Made by a program: the position numbers and the translations under genes. 15,086 bases of DNA from an uncultured Clostridia bacterium (GTDB taxonomy: Bacteria > Bacillota > Clostridia > UBA1381): assembly GCA_934463455.1 (NCBI GenBank), contig CAKSJU010000049.1:1-15086 (forward strand), given 5' to 3'. The notes beneath the pieces were generated by a model. It had not been told where the DNA came from. It ran no database searches and saw only the letters and a list, made by a program, of their open reading frames with translations. Below are positions 6,262 to 13,668 of this stretch, one piece after another. Numbering within the stretch: the stretch's first letter is position 1; the number at the start of each line of letters is the position of its first letter.

Positions 6262-7680
6262 CTATACGGTTTTCAGCGTAAAAGTGAATTTGGTGAATTT
6301 AACGCCGGTTCCCGATTTTGTTTCCGAGCTGTCTACCCATATTTGCTGTTTGTGCAGCGAAATAATATTTTTTACCATAGACAAGCCGAGACCTGCGCCC
6401 TTTTTGTCGTTTGTACGTGATTTATCGGTTTTGTAAAATCTGTCGAAAATGTGCTTTATCTCTTCGGCTTCCATACCGATTCCGAAATTTCCTATGCTGA
6501 CATATGCTTTTCCGTTTTTAAACCAAGTTGATATTATTATTTTTGTGTTTTCGAAGCTGAATTTTATTGCATTGTCGAGAATATTTATTATAACTCTTTG
6601 TATAGCGTCTTTATCGGCAAGCACTTTTATAATTTCAGCGTCAAAATTTATTTCAAGCTCAAGGTTTTTGTCACTGATGCGTTGTTCAAGCTGAATTATG
6701 CAGCGCCTTACAAGCTCGTTTATATCAAACGAAACTATATCAAGCTTATATTCCGAAGAAGACATTTTTGACATTTCAAGCATATCATTTGTCAGGCGGG
6801 CAAGTCTTTTTGATTCATCATAGACAAGCTGCAAATATTCTTTATGCTTTTCGGGCGGTATTGTACCGTCTATCATTCCTCCGACAAATCCCGAAATAGA
6901 TGTCATCGGCGTTCGAAGCTCGTGCGAAACGTCAGATATAAATTCAGCCTGTGTGTTATTAATCTGTGAAAGTGTTTCCGCCATATAGTTGAAGCTTGAA
7001 GTAAGCTGACCTATCTCATCCGTCGATGTTACTTTGAGGCGTTTGTCAAATTTCCCGGAAGCTATATCGTTTACGGCTTTGTTAATATCCATAATCGGGG
7101 CGGAAATATGGCGCGATTGAAAATATACAAGCAAAAGGGCAATAAGTATGGAAACTATATTTGACAATGCAAGCATATACATAAAATCGGAAATATCTCT
7201 GTTCAAGTCAGGAACAGGGGTATTAAAATACATCGCACCGATTATATTATTCTGGTAATACAGCGGCAAACCGACAGTGAAAACCTTTTTGTGGTAATAA
7301 TTGCCGAAATATCCGCGCGTTTTTACTGTATCTCCCGAAAGAACGCTGCCGAGAAGTTTTGACGGAATACGCACAATATCCGTTGTTGATGCAAGAATGT
7401 CGCCGTTTTTGTTTACAACGGTTATGTCCGAGCCGGTAAATTCCGCCCATGAAGCAACTGTACTGTTGTAAACATTTCTTGAACGCACGTCATTATTTTC
7501 TATTTGCAGAAAAATAGTGAGATATTCTATATTTTTTGCTGTTTTAACCGAAAGGTCGTATTGCTTTCTGGAAGTATAATATCCCAAAAATCCGTACATT
7601 GCCATAGAAGTTGACACAAGCACTATTATCATGGTGATAAAGTAAGTCCAGAACAGACGGGTAAAAATCGAACGAAACAA
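6262..7680 (-). CDS. Membrane sensor histidine kinase
   Basis: A 472-residue two-component sensor. It has transmembrane helix 1 at about 12-34 and an extracytoplasmic domain at about 35-163 that looks PAS/Cache-like. Transmembrane helix 2 is at about 166-187 and a HAMP linker at about 188-242. The HisKA segment FISDVSHELRTPMTSI contains phospho-acceptor His253. The catalytic ATP domain has an N-box (NILDNAIKFS, Asn366/Asn370), a G1 box reading NFGIG (398-402) where most kinases have DxGxG, an F-box (IFDRFYKTDKSR), and a G2 box GAGLGL (428-433). The start codon is TTG: it sits one base after the regulator stop and about seven bases after GAGGTGA, and no ATG occurs before residue 17. The partner is the upstream OmpR-type regulator. 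The signal is unknown. An extracellular envelope cue is plausible. Confidence 0.95.
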   Translation of the reverse strand: MFRSIFTRLFWTYFITMIIVLVSTSMAMYGFLGYYTSRKQYDLSVKTAKNIEYLTIFLQIENNDVRSRNVYNSTVASWAEFTGSDITVVNKNGDILASTTDIVRIPSKLLGSVLSGDTVKTRGYFGNYYHKKVFTVGLPLYYQNNIIGAMYFNTPVPDLNRDISDFMYMLALSNIVSILIALLLVYFQSRHISAPIMDINKAVNDIASGKFDKRLKVTSTDEIGQLTSSFNYMAETLSQINNTQAEFISDVSHELRTPMTSISGFVGGMIDGTIPPEKHKEYLQLVYDESKRLARLTNDMLEMSKMSSSEYKLDIVSFDINELVRRCIIQLEQRISDKNLELEINFDAEIIKVLADKDAIQRVIINILDNAIKFSFENTKIIISTWFKNGKAYVSIGNFGIGMEAEEIKHIFDRFYKTDKSRTNDKKGAGLGLSMVKNIISLHKQQIWVDSSETKSGTGVKFTKFTFTLKTV

Positions 7681-7681
7681 T

Positions 7682-8368
7682 TTATCTCACCTCGAATTTA
7701 TAACCGACACCCCAAACCGTCTTGAGCTGCCAGTTCCCCTGAACTCCCTCGAGCTTTTCACGGAGACGTTTTATATGAACGTCAACCGTTCTGGAATCTC
7801 CGAAGTAATCAAAACCCCAAACCTCTTCCAAAAGCTGTTCACGCGTGAAAACTCTGTTGGGATTGGACGCAAGAAAATAAAGAAGCTCTAATTCTTTCGG
7901 GGGGATTTCTATGATTTCGCCGTTGAGCTTGAGCTCGTAATTCGAAAGATTGACCGAGAGGTTTGTGTATGATATTTCTTTTGAATTATCATCGGATTTT
8001 GTGTCAAATCGGCGAAGAACAGCCTTAACACGTGCGACAAGCTCTTTTGTTTCAAACGGCTTTACCATATAGTCGTCCGCACCGAGCTCAAGCCCCAGGA
8101 CTTTATCAAAGGTTTCTCCTTTTGCGGTAAGCATAATAATCGGAACATTGCTTGTGCGGCGGATTTCTCGGCATACTTGCCATCCGTCCATTTCGGGCAT
8201 CATAATATCAAGAATTATGAGGGCAATATCTTCGGAACGGAATTTTTCCAAAGCTTCTCTTCCGTTCGAAGCGCATACTGTAAGAAACCCCTCTTTATCA
8301 AAGTATAATCTGATAAGCTCGGTAATATTTGCATCATCATCAACAATAAGTATTTTTTTTGCAGACAT
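7682..8368 (-). CDS. OmpR/PhoB-family response regulator
   Basis: A 228-residue regulator. The receiver domain (about 4-118) has the acidic cluster Asp10-Asp12, phospho-acceptor Asp54 (LDIMMPEMDG), Thr81 and Lys103 (VKPFE). The C-terminal winged helix (about 130-227) contains FTREQLLEEVWGF and the recognition region SRTVDVHIKRLREKL, ending in WGVGYKFE, as in OmpR/PhoB proteins. An AGGAGGA site precedes the ATG by seven bases. It is the first gene of the operon, followed after one base by the kinase. Its promoter and a dyad in its leader lie at 8419-8475. DNA targets cannot be read from the sequence, but autoregulation is common for this family. Confidence 0.96.
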   Translation of the reverse strand: MSAKKILIVDDDANITELIRLYFDKEGFLTVCASNGREALEKFRSEDIALIILDIMMPEMDGWQVCREIRRTSNVPIIMLTAKGETFDKVLGLELGADDYMVKPFETKELVARVKAVLRRFDTKSDDNSKEISYTNLSVNLSNYELKLNGEIIEIPPKELELLYFLASNPNRVFTREQLLEEVWGFDYFGDSRTVDVHIKRLREKLEGVQGNWQLKTVWGVGYKFEVR

Positions 8369-8418
8369 GGTTATTTCCTCCTATGTAAATTATCGGTTAA
8401 AAAATATCTGATATTCCG

Positions 8419-8453
8419 AAATGTTCCATGCCGTTTAATAGGTATGGACATTT
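8419..8453. promoter_or_regulatory. Imperfect dyad in the leader of the response-regulator operon
   Basis: Arms TCCATGCC (8425-8432) and GGTATGGA (8441-8448) flank an 8-base loop with one mismatch. AAATG (8419-8423) and CATTT (8449-8453) extend it across a single bulged base. It lies between the predicted transcription start (near 8460) and the gene start at 8368. It could be an operator for the regulator or an RNA hairpin in the leader. Which of these is not decidable here. Confidence 0.5.
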
Positions 8454-8466
8454 GCATTATGGTTAT

Positions 8467-8475
8467 ATTATAACA
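8467..8475 (-). promoter_or_regulatory. Extended -10 promoter of the two-component operon
   Basis: The minus strand reads TGTTATAAT (8475-8467), a perfect -10 hexamer with the upstream TGn extension. No good -35 is seen at 17 bases (TTTATT), which is typical of extended -10 promoters. It would give a leader of about 90 bases before the ATG at 8368. Confidence 0.6.
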
Positions 8476-8516
8476 CAAAATAAAAAAATAATAAAGAGTA
8501 TTGCGAAAATCTTTTA

Positions 8517-8563
8517 AATATTATATAATATTATACAGAATGTTCATAATTTTTTAAAAAATT
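8517..8563. repeat. Two perfect 16-bp A/T palindromes upstream of the topoisomerase promoter
   Basis: AATATTATATAATATT (8517-8532) and AATTTTTTAAAAAATT (8548-8563) are both perfect palindromes. The second ends 12 bases before the -35 of the topoisomerase operon, where an A/T tract can act as an UP element or intrinsic bend. The whole 8369-8646 gap is strongly A+T-rich and holds the two divergent promoters. I see no gene in it. Confidence 0.6.
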
Positions 8564-8575
8564 ACCAAAAGAAGT

Positions 8576-8605
8576 TTGACAAAAGTATTACTTTAATAGT
8601 ATAAT
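8576..8605 (+). promoter_or_regulatory. Sigma-A promoter of the parE-parC operon
   Basis: TTGACA (8576-8581) and TATAAT (8600-8605) are perfect hexamers separated by 18 bases. The predicted start near 8612 leaves about 35 bases to the ATG at 8647. Confidence 0.87.
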
Positions 8606-8646
8606 AGAAGATATAGGTTAATAAACAAAGGACGGTGCGGATAAAA

Positions 8647-10665
8647 ATGCCAAAAAAAAAGGAAACGTATGATAACGAAAGTCTTACGCTTTTAAAGAAT
8701 GAAGAAAGAGTAAGAAAACGTCCGGCGGTAATTTTCGGCTCGGACGGCTTGGATGGATGCTTTCATTCTTTTTTTGAAATACTTTCCAATGCCATTGATG
8801 AAGCACGCGAAGGATACGGAAAGGTAATAGAGGTTACCCGATTTAAGGATAAATCCATAGAGGTCAGAGACTACGGGCGCGGAATACCTCTTGACTATAA
8901 CCAAAAGGAACAGCGCTTCAACTGGGAACTTGTATATTGTGAGCTTTATGCCGGAGGAAAATATAACAATAACGACGGCGGAACATACGAATACAGTCTC
9001 GGCTTGAACGGACTGGGCGCATGTGCGACTCAATACAGCTCGGAGTTTATGGACGTAGAGGTAATCAGAGATAAAACAAGATATACTCTGCATTTTGAAA
9101 AGGGAAAGAATATCGGCGGACTTCACAAGGAAGAAACACGAAGCAATAAAACAGGGTCAACGGTTCATTGGCGGCCGGACAGGGAAGTGTTTACCGATAT
9201 AGATATTCCCGTGGAATATTTCTGCGATGTACTGGAAAAACAGGCGATGACAAATGCCGGAATTAAGTTTGTATTCTACAACGAAACCGAAGACGGCATG
9301 CAGATGTTTGAATACTACTACGAAAACGGAATTGTCGATTATCTAAAACAAAAGGTCGGTGAAAATTCTTTTACGCCGATTGAAGTATGGGATGCGGAAA
9401 GAAAAGGACGCGACCGTGAAGATAAGCCGGAATATAAGGTAAAAATGCAAATTGCATTTTGCTTTTCCACTGCGGTAAATATACTGGAATATTATCATAA
9501 TTCGAGTTGGCTGGAGCATGGCGGCTCGCCCGATAAAGCGGTGAAAAACGCTTTTGTTTATGCAATTGACCATTATTTAAAGCAAAACGGAAAATATAAT
9601 AAAAACGAAAGTAAAATAAATTTTGTCGATGTTGCGGATTGTCTTGCACTTGTAATAAATTCATTTTCAACCCAGACAAGCTATGAAAATCAAACCAAAA
9701 AGGCAATTAACAACAAATTTATTCAAGATGCGATGACGGATTTTTTAAGACATCAGCTTGAAGTATATTTTATAGAAAATAAAATTGATGCGGAAAAAAT
9801 TGCAAATCAGGTTTTGGTCAACAAGCGTTCGAGAGAAAATGCCGAAAAGGTAAGAATTGACGTAAAGAAAAAATTGACCGGAAGTATGGATGTTACCAAC
9901 AGGGTCGAAAAATTTGTGGATTGCCGCACAAAGGACAAATCCATACGCGAAGTTTATATTGTTGAGGGAGATTCGGCTCTCGGCTCATGTAAGCTTGCAA
10001 GAGATGCGAATTTTCAGGCAATAATGCCTATCAGAGGTAAAATTTTAAATTGCCTGAAGGCGGATTTTGCAAAAATTTTCAAAAGTGATATAATTCTTGA
10101 CTTGGTAAGAGTTCTCGGCTGCGGAATAGAAATAAAATCAAAGCACAATAAAAATATAGATACGTTTTCTCTCGACAATTTAAGATGGGACAAGGTCATA
10201 ATCTGTACCGATGCGGATGTTGACGGATTTCAAATCCGAACATTGGTGCTTACCATGATTTACAGACTTATGCCGACCTTGATAGATATGGGCAAGGTAT
10301 ATATTGCGGAATCTCCGCTTTATGAAATTTCGATAATAAAGACGAAAAGAAAGGGAGAAAAATTCTTTGCTTATACCGATGCCGAAAAGGACAGAATAGT
10401 GTCCGCATTGAATGATGACGGGCTTTCTAAGGAAAAGGATGAATATGAAATAAAACGAAGCAAAGGTCTCGGTGAAAACCAGCCGGAAATGATGAGTCTT
10501 ACAACTATGCACCCGGCAACAAGGCGGCTTATACGTGTTACTCCCGAGAATGTGGAGAGAACTGCGGCAATGTTTGATATTCTTTTGGGCGATAATCTGC
10601 AAAGCCGAAAGGATTATATTGCTCAAAACGGAGGCAGCTATATGGAGATGCTGGATTTAAGCTGA
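8647..10665 (+). CDS. parE: Type IIA topoisomerase ATPase subunit, divergent ParE/GyrB-like
   Basis: This is the ATPase/TOPRIM subunit that works with the next gene product to pass one DNA duplex through another. It has 672 residues, close to ParE. The GHKL ATPase includes Glu44 and NAIDEA (48-53), DYGRGIP (75-81), GLNGLGA (119-125, GLHGVGA in GyrB) and QTK with Lys351. The TOPRIM domain has EGDSA (440-444), PIRGK (461-465) and DADVDG (522-527). Several usually fixed residues differ: GMYIG is AVIFG near 27-31, and DADVDGSHIRTL is DADVDGFQIRTL. It therefore belongs to a divergent branch, probably topoisomerase IV-like and in addition to gyrase encoded elsewhere. The ATG at 8647 is preferred. 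A GTG at 8635 lies only two bases after AAAGGA. Expression is from the promoter at 8576. Confidence 0.93.
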   Translation: MPKKKETYDNESLTLLKNEERVRKRPAVIFGSDGLDGCFHSFFEILSNAIDEAREGYGKVIEVTRFKDKSIEVRDYGRGIPLDYNQKEQRFNWELVYCELYAGGKYNNNDGGTYEYSLGLNGLGACATQYSSEFMDVEVIRDKTRYTLHFEKGKNIGGLHKEETRSNKTGSTVHWRPDREVFTDIDIPVEYFCDVLEKQAMTNAGIKFVFYNETEDGMQMFEYYYENGIVDYLKQKVGENSFTPIEVWDAERKGRDREDKPEYKVKMQIAFCFSTAVNILEYYHNSSWLEHGGSPDKAVKNAFVYAIDHYLKQNGKYNKNESKINFVDVADCLALVINSFSTQTSYENQTKKAINNKFIQDAMTDFLRHQLEVYFIENKIDAEKIANQVLVNKRSRENAEKVRIDVKKKLTGSMDVTNRVEKFVDCRTKDKSIREVYIVEGDSALGSCKLARDANFQAIMPIRGKILNCLKADFAKIFKSDIILDLVRVLGCGIEIKSKHNKNIDTFSLDNLRWDKVIICTDADVDGFQIRTLVLTMIYRLMPTLIDMGKVYIAESPLYEISIIKTKRKGEKFFAYTDAEKDRIVSALNDDGLSKEKDEYEIKRSKGLGENQPEMMSLTTMHPATRRLIRVTPENVERTAAMFDILLGDNLQSRKDYIAQNGGSYMEMLDLS

Positions 10666-10681
10666 AAGGATTGATTGTAAA

Positions 10682-12898
10682 ATGGCAAGAAAAAAAAGCG
10701 GGCAGCCGGAAGAAATAGTATATGCTCCGATTGCCGAACAGCCGATAACACAAACTCTTGAAAAAAACTATATGCCGTATGCGATGAGTGTCATTGTTTC
10801 GCGTGCAATTCCGGAGATTGACGGCTTGAAACCGGCTCACAGGAAATTACTTTATACTATGTATAAAATGGGGCTTTTGGGCGGGAAGCTTACAAAATCC
10901 GCAAATGTTGTGGGACAAACGATGAAATTAAATCCTCACGGCGACGCGGCAATTTACGAAACTATGGTACGTCTTACCGAGGGTAATGCGGCTCTTTTGC
11001 ATCCGCTTGTTGAATCTCAGGGTAACTTCGGTAAACAATATTCGAGGGATATGGCTTATGCCGCGTCCCGTTATACCGAAGTAAGACTTGCCCCTATTTG
11101 TCAGGAGCTTTTCGGAGATATAAATAAAAATACTGTACCTTTTGTGGATAACTATGACGGCGAATTGAAAGAACCTACTCTTTTGCCTGCGGCATTCCCG
11201 AATATTTTGGTTAATCCGAATCAGGGTATTGCGGTAGGTATGGCAAGTAATATTTGCTCTTTTAATTTAAAAGAAGTATGTGACGCCACGGCGGCATATT
11301 TAAAAAACGAAAACTGCGATATTTTGGAATATATGCCTGCACCGGATTTTCCTCTCGGTGCGCAAATCCTTTATTCAAAGGAACAAATGGACGAGATATA
11401 CAAAACCGGAAGAGGCAGCTTTCGCATGCGTTCAAAATACCGCTATGACGCTAAAAACAACTGCATAGAAATTCTCGAAATTCCTTATTCGACAACCTGT
11501 GAGGCAATAATAGGGAAGATAATGGAACTGATTAAGGCAAATAAAGTCAGGGAAATTGCGGACGCAAGAGATGAAACAGGATTGGACGGATTTAAAATAA
11601 CGCTTGATTTAAAACGCGGAACCGACCCGGATAAGCTCATGCTTAAATTATTTAAGCTGACTCCGCTTGAGGACAGCTTCAGCTGTAATTTTAATATACT
11701 TATAAAAAATGTACCTATGGTATTGGGAGTAAAGGAAATTATAGAAGAATGGGTAAAATTCCGTATAGGGTGTATTAAAAACAGTCTGAAATTCGATATT
11801 GACAAAAAAAGCGAAAAGCTTCATTTGCTTACGGGTCTTAAAAAAATACTGCTTGATATAGATAAAGCAATAAGCATAATTCGTCATACCGAGCTTGAAT
11901 CGGATGTTGTACCGAATTTGATGCAGGGTTTTGATATTGATAAAGTACAAGCGGATTATGTTGCCGAAATCAAACTCCGAAGCTTAAACCGTGAGTATAT
12001 TTTGAACAGAACCGCGGAAATTGAGAAGCTGCTGGAGGATATTGCGGCACTTCAAAAGATACTTGACAGTGAAAAAGAAACCAAAAAGCTGATAATAAAA
12101 CAGCTTGCGGAGATTGCAAAAAAATACGGAAAAGAAAGACGTACCGAGTTAATATCGGGCGGAGAAGCCGAGGTATACAAAGAGGAAGAGAATATAGAAA
12201 ATTATCCGCTGACCTTGTTTGTAACAAAGGAGGGATACATTAAAAAAGTATCGGCTCAATCGCTTCGCTCCACAACCGCGGAGCATAAGCTCAAAGAGGG
12301 AGATTCTTTGTATCAGACAATGGAATCAAGTAATGTAAGCGAGCTTCTTTTCTTCTCGGATAAGGCAACGGTCTATAAAATGAAGACCTACGACCTTGCG
12401 GATTCAAAGGTAAGTGCGATGGGCGAATATTTGCCGGGTGTGCTTGGTTTGGGTACGGACGAAAAAATTATATATACGGTTGTAACAACAGATTATGCCG
12501 GATTAATGCTTTTTGCTTTTGAAAACGGTAAAATGGCAAAGGTAGAGCTGTCGAATTATAGTACAAAAACAAACCGCAAAAAGCTTATTTCTGCATATTC
12601 CGATAAATCTCCGATTGTTTCGGTAATGCACATCTCGGAGGATTGCGAAATTGCGGCTTTTGCGGATAACAATAAAGTTCTTGCGCTGAATACGGAAAAA
12701 ATTCCTCTTAAGACCACTAAATCAACGCAGGGCGTGCAGGTTATGAAGCTTACAAAAAAAGGCGCAAAGGTGGTCAAGGTGGCACAGGCTGCCGAATGCG
12801 GCTTGGAGGATATAAAACGTTATCAGACAAAGAATATACCTGCTGCCGGCAGTTTTATAAAAAAAGAGGATTCAAGTCAGCTTTCGCTGTTCGAATAA
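10682..12898 (+). CDS. parC: Type IIA topoisomerase cleavage subunit, divergent ParC/GyrA-like
   Basis: This is the DNA-cleaving subunit and partner of the ParE-like protein 16 bases upstream. It has 738 residues. The winged-helix/tower region carries the catalytic Arg130-Tyr131 pair in AASRYTEVRL. His86 lies in PHGD, and QGNFG is at 113-117. The quinolone-contact positions are Ala89 (Ser83 in E. coli GyrA, Ser80 in ParC) and Glu93 (Asp87/Glu84). A coiled-coil stretch at about 425-490 leads to a C-terminal beta-pinwheel (about 505-710). No QRRGGRG GyrA box is visible, so it should decatenate or relax rather than supercoil. The last residues are SSQLSLFE, and QLSLF matches the beta-clamp-binding consensus. 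AAAGGA about 11 bases upstream supports the ATG. Confidence 0.94.
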   Translation: MARKKSGQPEEIVYAPIAEQPITQTLEKNYMPYAMSVIVSRAIPEIDGLKPAHRKLLYTMYKMGLLGGKLTKSANVVGQTMKLNPHGDAAIYETMVRLTEGNAALLHPLVESQGNFGKQYSRDMAYAASRYTEVRLAPICQELFGDINKNTVPFVDNYDGELKEPTLLPAAFPNILVNPNQGIAVGMASNICSFNLKEVCDATAAYLKNENCDILEYMPAPDFPLGAQILYSKEQMDEIYKTGRGSFRMRSKYRYDAKNNCIEILEIPYSTTCEAIIGKIMELIKANKVREIADARDETGLDGFKITLDLKRGTDPDKLMLKLFKLTPLEDSFSCNFNILIKNVPMVLGVKEIIEEWVKFRIGCIKNSLKFDIDKKSEKLHLLTGLKKILLDIDKAISIIRHTELESDVVPNLMQGFDIDKVQADYVAEIKLRSLNREYILNRTAEIEKLLEDIAALQKILDSEKETKKLIIKQLAEIAKKYGKERRTELISGGEAEVYKEEENIENYPLTLFVTKEGYIKKVSAQSLRSTTAEHKLKEGDSLYQTMESSNVSELLFFSDKATVYKMKTYDLADSKVSAMGEYLPGVLGLGTDEKIIYTVVTTDYAGLMLFAFENGKMAKVELSNYSTKTNRKKLISAYSDKSPIVSVMHISEDCEIAAFADNNKVLALNTEKIPLKTTKSTQGVQVMKLTKKGAKVVKVAQAAECGLEDIKRYQTKNIPAAGSFIKKEDSSQLSLFE

Positions 12899-12917
12899 TT
12901 AAAGAAAAGGTGATATT

Positions 12918-13649
12918 TTGGAAAAAGTTAATATTTTGGGAGTTAATGTTGATAAATCAACAATCCCGGAAGCGGCAGACAAAATCTTCAATATGCTTGG
13001 AGAAGACAGACAGCATTGGATATTTACTCCAAATTCGGAAATAATAATGCTTGCGTATAAGGATAAGGATTTTTGTGATATTTTAAACAAGGCGGATTTG
13101 CTTACGGCAGACGGTATAGGTGTTGTATATGCGTCCCGTATTTTGGGACAGCCGATAAAAGAGCGTGCGGCAGGTTATGACATTGCATGCAGCTTTATAG
13201 AAAAAATTGCAAAAAGCGGACATCGCCTGTTCCTTTTCGGAGGAAAACCCGGAGTGGCTGAAACTGCAAAGGAAAATCTTATAAAAAAATATCCGTCACT
13301 GAATATTGTAGGAACAAGAAACGGTTATTTTAAGCCGGAGGAAGAGGCGGAAATCGTCAGAGAAATTAACGATGCGAAGCCGGATGTTGTTTTCGTATGT
13401 CTCGGCGCACCGATGCAGGAAAAGTGGATTGCAAGAAACAGCGATAAAACAAATGTAAAAGTTTTTATGGGTATCGGCGGAAGCTTGGATGTTTTTGCGG
13501 GAACTGCCGAAAGAGCTCCCGACATATGGTGCAAAATGGGGTTGGAGTGGTTTTACAGACTGATGAAGCAGCCCTCAAGAATAGGAAGAATGACAGCACT
13601 GCCCAAATTTGCACTGACAGTTATTCTGAAAGGAAGAAAATTTAAATAA
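12918..13649 (+). CDS. tagA: WecG/TagA/CpsF-family glycosyltransferase
   Basis: A 243-residue GT26 enzyme. The family transfers N-acetylmannosamine (or a related sugar) from UDP-sugar onto undecaprenyl-diphosphate-GlcNAc on the inner membrane face, making the linkage unit for wall teichoic acid or another surface polymer. Thr37 (FTPNSE) and Asp65 (TADGIGV) match the catalytic positions described for TagA. Further family motifs are LFGGKPG at about 100-106, VFVCLGAPMQEKW at about 157-169 and GIGGSLDVFAGTAERAP at about 180-196. The C-terminal basic segment (about RLMKQPSRIGRM onward) is the membrane-association appendage of the family. The start codon is TTG, seven bases after AAAGG, with no nearby alternative. 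The gene follows parC by 19 bases. The exact polymer is unknown because no other teichoic acid genes are in view. Confidence 0.94.
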   Translation: MEKVNILGVNVDKSTIPEAADKIFNMLGEDRQHWIFTPNSEIIMLAYKDKDFCDILNKADLLTADGIGVVYASRILGQPIKERAAGYDIACSFIEKIAKSGHRLFLFGGKPGVAETAKENLIKKYPSLNIVGTRNGYFKPEEEAEIVREINDAKPDVVFVCLGAPMQEKWIARNSDKTNVKVFMGIGGSLDVFAGTAERAPDIWCKMGLEWFYRLMKQPSRIGRMTALPKFALTVILKGRKFK

Positions 13650-13668
13650 AACGAGGATTAATAATGTG

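Noticed and set aside
8635..8646. GTG start for the ParE-like gene
   Set aside because: It is only two bases from AAAGGA. The ATG at 8647 gives a normal N terminus (MPKKK).
9371..9706. Minus-strand frames within parE/parC
   Set aside because: They lie antisense to clearly conserved topoisomerase coding sequence, with no ribosome sites or domains.
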